Of a stretch of DNA of 9,251 nt, positions 1 to 6,888 are shown in pieces (the first letter of the stretch is position 1; each line of letters opens with the position of its first letter). The notes beneath the pieces are model-generated. The model ran no database searches, was not told where the DNA came from, and was given only the letters and a program-made list of their open reading frames with translations. Where the stretch lies: contig CBFGSX010000058.1 of the NCBI GenBank assembly GCA_965651535.1, positions 1 through 9,251 of the forward strand, given 5' to 3'. Source of the stretch: JAQGJA01 sp965651535 (GTDB lineage Bacteria > Pseudomonadota > Alphaproteobacteria > Micavibrionales > SZUA-601). The position numbers and the translations under genes were made by a program.

Positions 1-763
1 GGCTCGTGCCGACGGTCAGATCGGGATGATGCAGGTAGTACGGCTTGATGTGGTTGGCGGTCATGGTTTCGAATAATTCCGCCAAAGCGTCGGCGTTGTC
101 GTTCACGCCGCGCAGCATGACCGACTGGCCAAGCAGCACCACACCGCTTTGTGCCAGACGCGCCAGCGCCGCACCGCCTTCGACGGTAAACTCGCGCGCA
201 TGATTGGCATGAACCGCCATATAAACGGGCTTGATCCCGCGCAAGGCATCAACCGTTTCCGTCGTGATTTTTTTTGGCGCGACGACGGGAACGCGCGTAT
301 GCAGCCTTATCCAGCGTAAATGCGGAACGCCTTGCAGCCGCTGCATTAATTTCCCCAGCTTTTCTTCTGACAACATCAGCGGATCGCCGCCCGTCAGGAT
401 AACTTCGGAAATTTCGTCATGCGCTTCGATATAGTCCAAAGCCCGATCGACATCGGATTGTGTCACGCTGTCGCCACCGGGGCCGACCATTTCACGACGG
501 AAGCAAAAACGGCAATAAACGGCGCAAACCATCGTCGGCTTGAGCAGAACGCGATTACGATGACGATGCACAAGGGCGCGCAAAGGGGAATTGGAATAAT
601 CCTCGATAGGATCGAATTTTTCCTGCGGCAGGATGTTCAACTCCGCATCCCGCGGCAGGAATTGCAGCGCAATCGGATCGTCGTCATGCACGATCAGCGC
701 GGACATTTCATCCGTAATGCCGAAGGTGTAACGCTCGGCCAGTCGGGCGGAGTTGGATTTCAT
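1..763 (-). CDS. KamA/EpmB-family radical SAM aminomutase (partial, C-terminus off the left edge)
   Basis: The first 254 residues of a lysine 2,3-aminomutase-family protein are present. The radical-SAM cluster motif CxxxCxxC is at C80, C84 and C87 (CAVYCRFCFRR). It is followed by the SAM-binding GGDPL at 125-129, LHTRVPV at 154-160 and the family signature KPYYLHHPD at 240-248. The family uses a [4Fe-4S] cluster, SAM and PLP to move an amino group from the alpha to the beta carbon of lysine; EpmB does this for later attachment to elongation factor P. The short N-terminus before the cluster (79 residues) fits EpmB-like proteins better than clostridial KamA, but no efp or epmA is visible, so the substrate is inferred. 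The PLP lysine lies outside the window. The ATG at 763-761 overlaps the holC TGA by one base, so the two are probably co-transcribed and translationally coupled. Confidence 0.9.
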   Translation of the reverse strand, partial: MKSNSARLAERYTFGITDEMSALIVHDDDPIALQFLPRDAELNILPQEKFDPIEDYSNSPLRALVHRHRNRVLLKPTMVCAVYCRFCFRREMVGPGGDSVTQSDVDRALDYIEAHDEISEVILTGGDPLMLSEEKLGKLMQRLQGVPHLRWIRLHTRVPVVAPKKITTETVDALRGIKPVYMAVHANHAREFTVEGGAALARLAQSGVVLLGQSVMLRGVNDNADALAELFETMTANHIKPYYLHHPDLTVGTS

Positions 764-1218
764 CAGGTGCCGGCCTGTTTCCAGCCGCCGTTTTCCTGCT
801 GCTGCCAATAGGTCATGTTCAGGTCGTCACGCTTTTTATACTCGCGCCATAATTCGCGCGAACGTGCCAGTTCATCAACATTCTCGCTGCTGAACATAAA
901 ACAGATCAGCTTGAATTTTTCGGGAGGCGGCAAAGTAGCCCCTTCCAACGCCAACGCCATGCCGGCACCGTTGGGTGCGTCATCTGAAGTGCTGAGCCAG
1001 ACAGGCTGCACCTGCGGGTGCGGATCGCCGTCCTGACCATGCGGGATAAAGCTGTCGGGGCGAAATCGCCACAACCAGTCGTCATAATGCTGTCGGCGGG
1101 CGCTATCCGGCAATTTGATAAGAATTTTATGCCCGTGTTCCAAGGCCTTTTGGACAAGCCCCGGCACAGCGCTTTCGGCCGTGTCGCGTCGCAAATGGTA
1201 AAAGCGGATTTCGGTCAT
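763..1218 (-). CDS. holC: DNA polymerase III subunit chi
   Basis: This 151-residue protein matches the HolC family in length (E. coli chi is about 147) and layout: an N-terminal beta strand with FYHL, a helix followed by KILIKLPDSARRQHYDDWLW, SFIPHG near residue 58, QPVWLSTSDDAPNGAG near 71-86 and a C-terminal helix rich in RELWREYKKR. Chi sits in the clamp-loader complex with psi and contacts single-strand binding protein, linking the replicase to SSB-coated DNA. The ATG at 1218-1216 is preceded by an AAAAGGGG purine run on the minus strand, very close to the start. The gene is divergent from lptF across about 106 bases and overlaps the downstream aminomutase gene by one base. In many proteobacteria holC follows pepA; here it appears to be first in its transcript, since the divergent lptF lies directly upstream. 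Confidence 0.93.
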   Translation of the reverse strand: MTEIRFYHLRRDTAESAVPGLVQKALEHGHKILIKLPDSARRQHYDDWLWRFRPDSFIPHGQDGDPHPQVQPVWLSTSDDAPNGAGMALALEGATLPPPEKFKLICFMFSSENVDELARSRELWREYKKRDDLNMTYWQQQENGGWKQAGT

Positions 1219-1324
1219 ACCCCTTTTTCTAGGCGGAAACGGTCTCGGAATAAAGCCCTCACCATATATATTTTATGTTAATGTAACTCTAGCCATCGAC
1301 CGGCAAAAACGCTACAAAATACCC
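1219..1324. promoter_or_regulatory. Divergent spacer between holC and lptF
   Basis: This is the only non-coding stretch that can hold promoters for both the holC and lptF transcripts. Its centre (about 1261-1290) is AT-rich compared with the flanking genes and contains TATATATTTTATGTTAAT. On the plus strand TACAAA at 1313-1318 resembles a -10 box and ends six bases before the lptF ATG, with no purine-rich ribosome site between them. No convincing -35 hexamer was found at 16-18 bases for either direction, so no exact promoter is claimed. Confidence 0.3.
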
Positions 1325-2347
1325 ATGTCTCTCCTGCCCCGTTACCTTCTTAGATATACGGCTCTCACGACCATCGTTATCGCCGTGGCATTGACGATGA
1401 TTATCTGGCTGACGCGCTCGTTGCGCCTGCTGGATTTCATCGTCAATGGCGGCGCGCCGATGAGCCTGTTCGGAAAAATGTTACTTCTAACGGTGCCGAA
1501 ATCCTTTGTCTTTATCCTGCCGATCAGCATGGCGCTGGGGATTCTCTACAGCCTCAACCGCTTCAGTGCGGATTCCGAGCTGGTCGTGATGCAAAACACA
1601 GGTATCAGCCCGTTACGTCTCGGTGGCGGGATGATCCTCTTTGCTGTGCTGATCGCGCTGCTCGTTCTAGGTCTTTCGGGCTGGATGACACCGCTGGCCG
1701 GGCGCGAGATCGACCGCCTGCGCGATGTGGTGCGCACGGATTACAGCATCGGTTTGTTACGTCCGGGCATTTTCAACGCGCTGGGCAAAGATACGACGAT
1801 TTACATCGCCGATCGAACGGATCTGCAAGACTTGCGCGGGATCTTTATCCACTTCAGCCCGCCGGACGAGCCGTCCTCGACGATTACCGCCAAAAGCGGG
1901 GGCTTGTTGATGCAGGACGGCAAGCCCCATGTCGTGATGTTTGACGGCACACGCCAGCAGTTCAATGCCAAGAACGGCAGCGTCGAGACGCTGCGTTTCG
2001 ACCGTTACAGCGTCAACCTATCCATGTTTATGAGCGCGCCATCCGCCGGACGTTTTGACACGGACAATGAAACCTTGCCTGATATTTTGGCATTGCACCG
2101 CGACACACTGGAACCGCACCGCGCCAGACAAGTACAAGCAGCCCTGCATGATCGTCTGTCGCGCCCGATTCTGGCTTTGGCCATGGCCTTGTTGGCGATA
2201 GCGCCATATCTAGTCGGACGATTCAACCGCCGCGGCCATCCGTTGCGCGTATTGACGATTATTGTCGGTATTCTTTTTCTGCAAACATTCCACCTTCTGC
2301 TTGTGCCTCTGGCAGGTAAATCGGCAATCGCTGCACTTTTCCTTTAA
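1325..2347 (+). CDS. lptF: LPS export permease LptF, cut short by an in-frame stop
   Basis: LptF pairs with LptG in the inner-membrane LptB2FG transporter, which extracts lipopolysaccharide and passes it to the periplasmic bridge. The sequence shows three N-terminal membrane helices (about residues 12-34, 52-78 and 101-122) with the family-like WLTRSLRLLDFIVNGG and SELVVMQNTGISPLRLGGG. A periplasmic beta domain (about 125-275) and helices at about 281-300 and 307-329 follow. The TAA at 2345-2347 ends the protein at residue 340, inside the expected sixth helix. The same frame stays open for 37 further hydrophobic, family-like codons up to 2461, where a TGA overlaps the lptG ATG. The full-length form would be about 378 codons, normal for the family. 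A recent nonsense mutation or a sequencing error is the simplest reading; a functional truncated protein is possible. No clear ribosome site precedes the ATG. Confidence 0.88.
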   Translation: MSLLPRYLLRYTALTTIVIAVALTMIIWLTRSLRLLDFIVNGGAPMSLFGKMLLLTVPKSFVFILPISMALGILYSLNRFSADSELVVMQNTGISPLRLGGGMILFAVLIALLVLGLSGWMTPLAGREIDRLRDVVRTDYSIGLLRPGIFNALGKDTTIYIADRTDLQDLRGIFIHFSPPDEPSSTITAKSGGLLMQDGKPHVVMFDGTRQQFNAKNGSVETLRFDRYSVNLSMFMSAPSAGRFDTDNETLPDILALHRDTLEPHRARQVQAALHDRLSRPILALAMALLAIAPYLVGRFNRRGHPLRVLTIIVGILFLQTFHLLLVPLAGKSAIAALFL

Positions 2348-2461
2348 GTTGTACCCGCCGGGCTGGCGGTATTTTTTCTCTATAGCTTGTGGCGCCCCGC
2401 AACAGGGCCGACAATTACGCCGTTGGCATGGTTAACAGGCGGCAAGGAGCGTCTGGTATGA
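2348..2461 (+). pseudogene. lptF: Stranded C-terminal tail of lptF after the in-frame TAA
   Basis: Directly after the TAA, in the lptF frame, 37 codons run to a TGA at 2459-2461. They begin VVPAGLAVFFLYSLW, which with the preceding SAIAALFL would complete the sixth membrane helix, followed by a polar tail ending GGKERLV. The TGA overlaps the lptG ATG at 2458-2460 as ATGA, the usual arrangement for coupled lptF-lptG. There is no ATG in this stretch from which it could be translated separately. The one codon at 2345-2347 is a single base change from several sense codons, for example TTA, CAA, TAC or TCA, so the original residue cannot be told. Confidence 0.75.
2444..2449 (+). promoter_or_regulatory. 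Shine-Dalgarno site deciding the lptG start
   Basis: AAGGAG stands eight bases before the ATG at 2458. It decides against the longer reading from a GTG-like codon at 2389, which would put 23 polar residues of lptF-tail DNA in front of the first membrane helix. A strong site of its own may let lptG be translated even though ribosomes on lptF now stop 111 bases earlier than the lptG start region. Confidence 0.75.
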
Positions 2462-3579
2462 ACCAGTCTCTTTCCTTTATCCTGTTCCGTTATCTCGGCT
2501 GGCGATTTCTGACGAGCTTTTTGATGATATACGGCGCCCTGCTGGGCGTGATTTGTTTAATCAACGCCATCGAAATTACGCGCGGCCTGACCAAATACGC
2601 AAATTTCGACATCGGCCGCCTGTTCACGATGACGCTACTCAAGCTCCCCGAAGCCGGGTTTGACCTGATGCCCTTTGCCGTGCTGATCGCGGCTGTATTT
2701 ACATTCTGGCAGCTGACGCGTACCTCCGAGCTGGTGGTGGTGCGGGCAACAGGCGTTTCGGCATGGCAGTTTCTGATGGCGCCGCTCGTCGTCGGTGTAT
2801 TGCTGGCGGCGTTAAAAATGTTCGTTCTTAACCCGCTTGGCACCGCGATGATCGCCCGCTACGAACAGATGGACACGCAATACACCTCTCATGGTGACAG
2901 CACTATCAATATCTCGCGCAGCGGTTTCTGGCTGCGGCAAAAACTGGATGACGGTCGTGTAACAATCATCCACGCAGAATCCGTCAAAATCCCGCAATGG
3001 GAACTGCATCCGGTAACGGCTTTTTTCTTTGATTCGCAAAACACGCTGACGCATCGCATCGACGGCAAAGAGGCTCGACTTAACAAAGGAGAGTGGATTT
3101 TTCTCAATGCCTGGAACAATGTGCTCGATCCAAACGTATCAGAAAAGTTTCTACCGCGTTTTTATGATGAACTACGGTTGCCGACACCGATCACGACAAA
3201 GGATATCCAAAGCCGCTTTGCAAGCCCGCGTACCATCACCTTTTGGAATTTGCCGGATCATGCGCGCCTTATGGCCGAGACCGGATTTGAATCGAATCCG
3301 CTGTGGGCGCATTTCTACGGGATGCTGGCCCAGCCTGTATTGAATATGGCCCTCGTCATTCTTGCCGGGGCGCTAGCCCTGCGCGCACCGCGGCAACAGC
3401 GCGGCTGGTGGCTGGTGGCCGGAACGATCTGTGTTGGCTTTGTCGTGTTCTTCCTCGGGGATTTCCTTGAGGCTCTGGGCATTTCGGAACGCTTGCCGAT
3501 CATGGTCGCAGCTTTTGCCCCGGCCACGATCAGTCTTTTAACGGGCTTGACGGCCTTGCTCTATCTGGAAGATGGTTAG
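2458..3579 (+). CDS. lptG: LPS export permease LptG
   Basis: This 373-residue partner of LptF in the LptB2FG exporter has the normal length and layout. Three N-terminal helices lie at about residues 13-38, 56-87 and 102-125, with FWQLTRTSELVVVRATGVS between helices two and three, the region that in this family contacts the LptB ATPase. The periplasmic beta-jellyroll domain occupies about 130-265 and includes FWLRQ and a run of short beta strands; DELRLPTPIT follows. Three C-terminal helices start near NPLWAHFYGMLAQPVLNMAL. The start at 2458 is chosen because of AAGGAG at 2444-2449, the ATGA overlap with the lptF frame, and agreement with the family N-terminus. It is followed by surA after three bases. 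In many alphaproteobacteria lptD lies between lptG and surA; it is absent here. Confidence 0.95.
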   Translation: MNQSLSFILFRYLGWRFLTSFLMIYGALLGVICLINAIEITRGLTKYANFDIGRLFTMTLLKLPEAGFDLMPFAVLIAAVFTFWQLTRTSELVVVRATGVSAWQFLMAPLVVGVLLAALKMFVLNPLGTAMIARYEQMDTQYTSHGDSTINISRSGFWLRQKLDDGRVTIIHAESVKIPQWELHPVTAFFFDSQNTLTHRIDGKEARLNKGEWIFLNAWNNVLDPNVSEKFLPRFYDELRLPTPITTKDIQSRFASPRTITFWNLPDHARLMAETGFESNPLWAHFYGMLAQPVLNMALVILAGALALRAPRQQRGWWLVAGTICVGFVVFFLGDFLEALGISERLPIMVAAFAPATISLLTGLTALLYLEDG

Positions 3580-3582
3580 ATC

Positions 3583-4824
3583 ATGAAACATATCCTTTAC
3601 GCTCTCGTTTTTTGTGCGCTTACGCTGTCGGCCCATGCCGCAACACAGCTCAAGATCGTCGCAACGGTCAATAACGACATCATTACCTCGCGCGATCTTG
3701 AGGGTCGCGTCAATATGGCGTTACAGGGGGCCAACCTGCCCGACGATGCCGTGCTGCGCCGACAACTGGAAAAACAGGCACTCGAATCACTCATTGACGA
3801 ACAAATCCGCCTGCAAGAGGCGGAACGAATCGGCGTCATGCCGACGAACGAAGAGATCGACGAGGCCTTTGCCAAGCTGGCCGCCCAAAACAACCTTCCT
3901 GCCGCGGAATTCCAAAAAGCTCTCGAGCGCTTGCCTGGCGTCTATCCCAGCCTCCGCCGCCAGATCAAAACCCAGCTTGCCTGGTCGAACATCGTACACC
4001 GGCGCGTCCGACCGCAAGTCACCATCACAGAAAGCGATATTACAAACCACCTGGAGGAACGACAAAAAAATCCGGTAAGCGTCGAATATCGGATTGCTGA
4101 AATCTTTCTAAAAAACACCGAGGCTAACCGTCGTATCGCCGATCAGATACAAATTGAAATCCGGGAAGGGAAAAAAAGATTTTCTGCCGTTGCGCGGCAA
4201 TTTTCTCAAGGTCTCGAGGCCGGAAAGGGTGGCAGCCTTGGTTGGGTTCCCGAGAATCGCTTTGAGCCTGAATTCGATGCGACCATGCGTGCAACACCCG
4301 TCGGTCAAATTAGTGAAGTCGTGGAAACCCCGCGTGGGCTGCATATTCTTTTCGTTCGTGACAAACGCGATGTTATCCCCCCAAAAGAAGGGAGCCAGCG
4401 CCTAACGCTGAAACAGGCTGTTGTGCCGATCCCCTTGTCCGAGGAGGTGCCGCGCGAACTTGAAGCTCGCGCACAAGAGCAGGCAGCCTTCTTCCAGTCT
4501 CAGGCACGCGACTGTGCGGCAATGGACGAAGTCATCGGCAAGATCAACCATCCTCTGTCCCGCGATCTGGGGCAAGTGCGCCTGGCCGATCTTCCACCCG
4601 AAGTTTCCGGTATCGTAAAAGATTTACCTATCGGCAAGGCCTCGGACCCGATCCGTGCCAATGATGGCTTCGTCGTGATGATGGTCTGCGGCCGCGAGGA
4701 AAACACCGAAGATATGGTACGCGACGATATCGCCAACGCACTCGGTATTGAGCGCCTCAACCGTCTACAACAGCGTTATTATCGCGACCTGCGCGCGGCA
4801 GCCTATGTCGATATCCGTCAATAG
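3583..4824 (+). CDS. surA: Periplasmic chaperone / peptidyl-prolyl isomerase SurA
   Basis: SurA escorts unfolded outer-membrane proteins, LptD among them, through the periplasm to the BAM complex. The 413-residue product starts with a Sec signal peptide (hydrophobic residues 4-15, likely cleavage after AHA at 17-19). A SurA N-terminal chaperone domain (about 22-150) carries VATVNNDIITSRDLEGRV and ESLIDEQIRLQEA. A first parvulin domain (about 168-262) has GKGGSLGWV at 214-222 and the closing strand GLHILFVRD at 252-260. A second, more divergent parvulin-like domain (about 272-372) lacks the GGxLGW signature and ends with GFVVMMVCG, and a C-terminal helix follows. The ATG is three bases after the lptG stop, with GGAAGA at 3567-3572 as a likely ribosome site. 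Its 3' end overlaps rsmA by 20 bases. It is probably part of the lptF-lptG operon. Confidence 0.94.
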   Translation: MKHILYALVFCALTLSAHAATQLKIVATVNNDIITSRDLEGRVNMALQGANLPDDAVLRRQLEKQALESLIDEQIRLQEAERIGVMPTNEEIDEAFAKLAAQNNLPAAEFQKALERLPGVYPSLRRQIKTQLAWSNIVHRRVRPQVTITESDITNHLEERQKNPVSVEYRIAEIFLKNTEANRRIADQIQIEIREGKKRFSAVARQFSQGLEAGKGGSLGWVPENRFEPEFDATMRATPVGQISEVVETPRGLHILFVRDKRDVIPPKEGSQRLTLKQAVVPIPLSEEVPRELEARAQEQAAFFQSQARDCAAMDEVIGKINHPLSRDLGQVRLADLPPEVSGIVKDLPIGKASDPIRANDGFVVMMVCGREENTEDMVRDDIANALGIERLNRLQQRYYRDLRAAAYVDIRQ

Positions 4825-5638
4825 CGCCGTCGAGGCTCTGCCTTCCCTGCGCCAGATTGTCGAGCAACACGGGTTGTGGGCAGATAAATCCTTTGGCCAG
4901 AATTACTTGTTCGATTTGAATCTGACGCGCAAAATCGCACGCATCCCGAAAAAAACCGACAATCTGACAATCTTTGAAATCGGCCCCGGCCCCGGCGGTT
5001 TGACACGCGCGCTTCTTCTTGAAACCGAAGCGCCGCGCATCATCGCAGTCGAAAAAGACCGCCGCTTCATCGACGCGTTGCAAAGCCTTGTCGCGGCAAG
5101 CGACAACCGCCTGTCGGTCATCGAAGGCGACGCGCTCAAGACCGACCTGACCGCGCTGACACCCGGGCCGCGCGCCGTCATGGCTAACCTGCCCTATAAT
5201 ATCGGAACGGAGCTTTTGGTTGGATGGCTGCAAAGGGCGTGGGAATTTTCGTTTTTGACGCTGATGTTCCAGCGTGAAGTTGCCGAACGCCTTGTAGCCA
5301 AGCCCGACACCAAGGCCTATGGCCGCCTGTCCGTCCTGGCGCAATCCGTGTGCGATGTAAAAATCGCGCTCAATGTGCCGCCTTCGGCTTTCACGCCTCA
5401 ACCCAAAGTCTCCTCGTCTGTGGTGCATCTGGTTCCCAAAGAGAATGCGCACGACGTTCCGGTCACCGCTCTGGAAAAAATTACCGCCGCCGCTTTTGGT
5501 CAGCGTCGGAAAATGCTGCGGCAATCCTTGAAGCCTTTCGGCGATCTGCTGGAGCGCAACGGCCTTGATCCTCAGGCGCGCGCCGAAGACATTACTGTTT
5601 TGCAATATGTCTCCTTAGCACAAGAATTTAAGATATAA
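4805..5638 (+). CDS. rsmA: 16S rRNA (adenine1518-N6/adenine1519-N6)-dimethyltransferase
   Basis: RsmA (KsgA) dimethylates two adjacent adenines in the 3' terminal hairpin of 16S rRNA late in 30S assembly, using SAM. In the 277-residue form starting at 4805, the signature KSFGQNYLFD is at 28-37, the SAM-binding loop FEIGPGPGGLT at 57-67, the acidic VEKD at 82-85, EGDAL at 107-111, the catalytic NLPYNI at 128-133 and FTPQPKVSSSVV at 196-207. A helical C-terminal domain with AFGQRRKMLRQSLK follows. A longer reading from 4748 would overlap surA by 77 bases and add 19 residues unlike the family, so the ATG at 4805 is preferred; it still overlaps the surA end by 20 bases in another frame. In relatives pdxA often separates surA from rsmA; here they touch directly. 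Confidence 0.95.
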   Translation: MSISVNSAVEALPSLRQIVEQHGLWADKSFGQNYLFDLNLTRKIARIPKKTDNLTIFEIGPGPGGLTRALLLETEAPRIIAVEKDRRFIDALQSLVAASDNRLSVIEGDALKTDLTALTPGPRAVMANLPYNIGTELLVGWLQRAWEFSFLTLMFQREVAERLVAKPDTKAYGRLSVLAQSVCDVKIALNVPPSAFTPQPKVSSSVVHLVPKENAHDVPVTALEKITAAAFGQRRKMLRQSLKPFGDLLERNGLDPQARAEDITVLQYVSLAQEFKI

Positions 5639-5665
5639 TTTAAGATAAGTCTTTAAGAATTAAGG
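5627..5665 (+). repeat. Three short TTTAAGA direct repeats at the rsmA end
   Basis: TTTAAGA occurs at 5627-5633, 5639-5645 and 5652-5658, spaced 12 and 13 bases, with a looser ATTAAGG at 5659-5665. The first copy is inside the last codons of rsmA and the others are in the 29-base gap before the antiporter gene. The spacing is near one helical turn and a bit, which could suit a repeated protein contact, but in such AT-rich DNA it may be chance. Confidence 0.35.
5634..5639 (+). promoter_or_regulatory. Possible -10 box for the antiporter gene
   Basis: TATAAT, a perfect -10 hexamer, overlaps the rsmA stop codon. It would start transcription near 5646, giving a leader of about 22 bases to the ATG at 5668. 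No recognisable -35 lies at 16-18 bases upstream (the 17-base position reads CTCCTT), so this is a weak candidate for an internal promoter that could uncouple the antiporter from the upstream operon. Confidence 0.3.
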
Positions 5666-5667
5666 TC

Positions 5668-6879
5668 ATGGTTTCTTCCCACCCCCTGATTACAACGATT
5701 GTCGCCAGCGTGGTCACGGCTTTTATCTTCGGATATATCGCCAAACGCCTAAAATTTCCGCCCATCATCGGGTATCTCGTTGCCGGGATTGTAATTGGCC
5801 CCTATACACCCGGTATTGTCGCCGATCAGGATCTGGCAACGCAGTTGGCCGAAATCGGCGTTATTCTGCTAATGTTCGGGGTCGGGCTTCATTTTTCGCT
5901 GAGCGACCTTCTCAGCATCCGGCGGGTTGCCCTGCCCGGCGCCATCTTCCAAATGACCGTCGCCACATTCATCGGCGGCCTCTATATGTTTTTTCGTGAC
6001 GAGGGAATTGTCCAGTCTCTCGTCTTTGGATTCTCGCTGTCGGTTGCCAGTACGGTCGTGCTGCTGCGTATGCTCGAACAACGCCGCCAGCTTAATACCA
6101 AAGCTGGGCGAATAGCGGTCGGTTGGTTGGTGGTCGAAGATATCGCGATGGTGTTGGCCATTGTTCTTCTTCCTGTTCTTGCTACCACGATCATTAATGA
6201 AAATCATGTCTTTGATCTGAATGAAACATTGATAAAACTTATTACAACCCTGGCTAAGATTGGAATTTTTGCAATTCTTATGATTGTCTTCGGGAGGCGT
6301 TTTCTACCGGCTATTCTGACAAAAATAACAAAATTCAAAATGCAGGAAATGGTAACATTGGGGATGCTGGCTGTCGCCTTGGGATTCGCCTATCTTGCTT
6401 ATAAGGTCTTTGATGCTTCATTTGCTCTTGGTGCGTTCCTGGCCGGAATGGTGTTGAACGAGAGCGAGCTTGGCCATAGCGTGACCGAACAAACGCGCCC
6501 CTTGCGTGATATTTTTGCCGTTCTTTTCTTTGTTTCCGTGGGGATGCTGTTTAATCCCGCTATCTTGTGGAAAGATCCCGTTTCCGTCCTGATCGTTATT
6601 TCCGTTATTATTGTCGGAAAATCCATGGCAGCGTTATTTATTACAACCCTCTTCAAACAATCTCTGTCTATTGGATCGACCATCGCCATCAGCCTGGCCC
6701 AAATCGGGGAGTTTTCGTTTATCTTTGCCGGGATGGCCCTAAGCATGGGGTTGATGGCACAAACGTCTTTCGACCTTATTCTGGCCGGTGCATTAATCTC
6801 CATCGCCTTGAATCCCTTTCTTTTTCAGGTCTCCGATAGACTGCTCGAGAAAAAGAAAAGCCGATCCGTCGGAATCTGA
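5668..6879 (+). CDS. YbaL/Kef-type (CPA2) cation:proton antiporter, membrane domain only
   Basis: The protein resembles the membrane half of YbaL/KefB-type monovalent cation:proton antiporters in the inner membrane. It has about 12 hydrophobic segments in 403 residues. Recognisable stretches are HPLITTIVASVV at 5-16, IGYLVAGIVIGPYTPG at 34-49, GVILLMFGVGLHFSLSDL at 64-81, VEDIAMVL at 156-163 with the acidic pair E157-D158 in the transport core, SFALGAFLAGMVLNESELGH at 251-270 and ISLAQIGEFSFIFAG at 341-355. YbaL and Kef proteins usually continue with a cytoplasmic NAD-binding RCK (TrkA-N) domain and reach 550-600 residues. This one stops 10-15 residues after the last helix, in a basic KKKSRS tail, and only 9 bases separate its stop from the gmk stop on the other strand, so no hidden RCK remnant exists nearby. 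The ion carried cannot be told from sequence. Confidence 0.9.
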   Translation: MVSSHPLITTIVASVVTAFIFGYIAKRLKFPPIIGYLVAGIVIGPYTPGIVADQDLATQLAEIGVILLMFGVGLHFSLSDLLSIRRVALPGAIFQMTVATFIGGLYMFFRDEGIVQSLVFGFSLSVASTVVLLRMLEQRRQLNTKAGRIAVGWLVVEDIAMVLAIVLLPVLATTIINENHVFDLNETLIKLITTLAKIGIFAILMIVFGRRFLPAILTKITKFKMQEMVTLGMLAVALGFAYLAYKVFDASFALGAFLAGMVLNESELGHSVTEQTRPLRDIFAVLFFVSVGMLFNPAILWKDPVSVLIVISVIIVGKSMAALFITTLFKQSLSIGSTIAISLAQIGEFSFIFAGMALSMGLMAQTSFDLILAGALISIALNPFLFQVSDRLLEKKKSRSVGI

Positions 6880-6888
6880 TCCGCTGGA

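Noticed and set aside
419..811. A 130-codon plus-strand frame near the left edge.
   Set aside because: It is antisense to the radical-SAM gene, which has the CxxxCxxC and family signatures.
2345..2347. TAA read as a sense codon through an altered genetic code.
   Set aside because: rsmA and the dehydrogenase end at TAA at their expected family lengths, so TAA acts as a stop in this genome.
2389..2457. A longer lptG starting at 2389.
   Set aside because: The extra 23 residues are polar and read from the stranded lptF tail; the ribosome site at 2444-2449 and the ATGA overlap point to 2458.
4803..4826. The surA-rsmA overlap of 20 bases as evidence of a frameshift or fusion.
   Set aside because: Both proteins are full length with family-like ends; such overlaps are common in compact operons.
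4757..5605. A 282-codon open frame on the minus strand across rsmA.
   Set aside because: It lies wholly antisense to rsmA, whose motifs are complete. The translation is low in hydrophobic pattern and rich in Arg, Gln and Gly, as expected of the opposite strand of GC-rich coding DNA.
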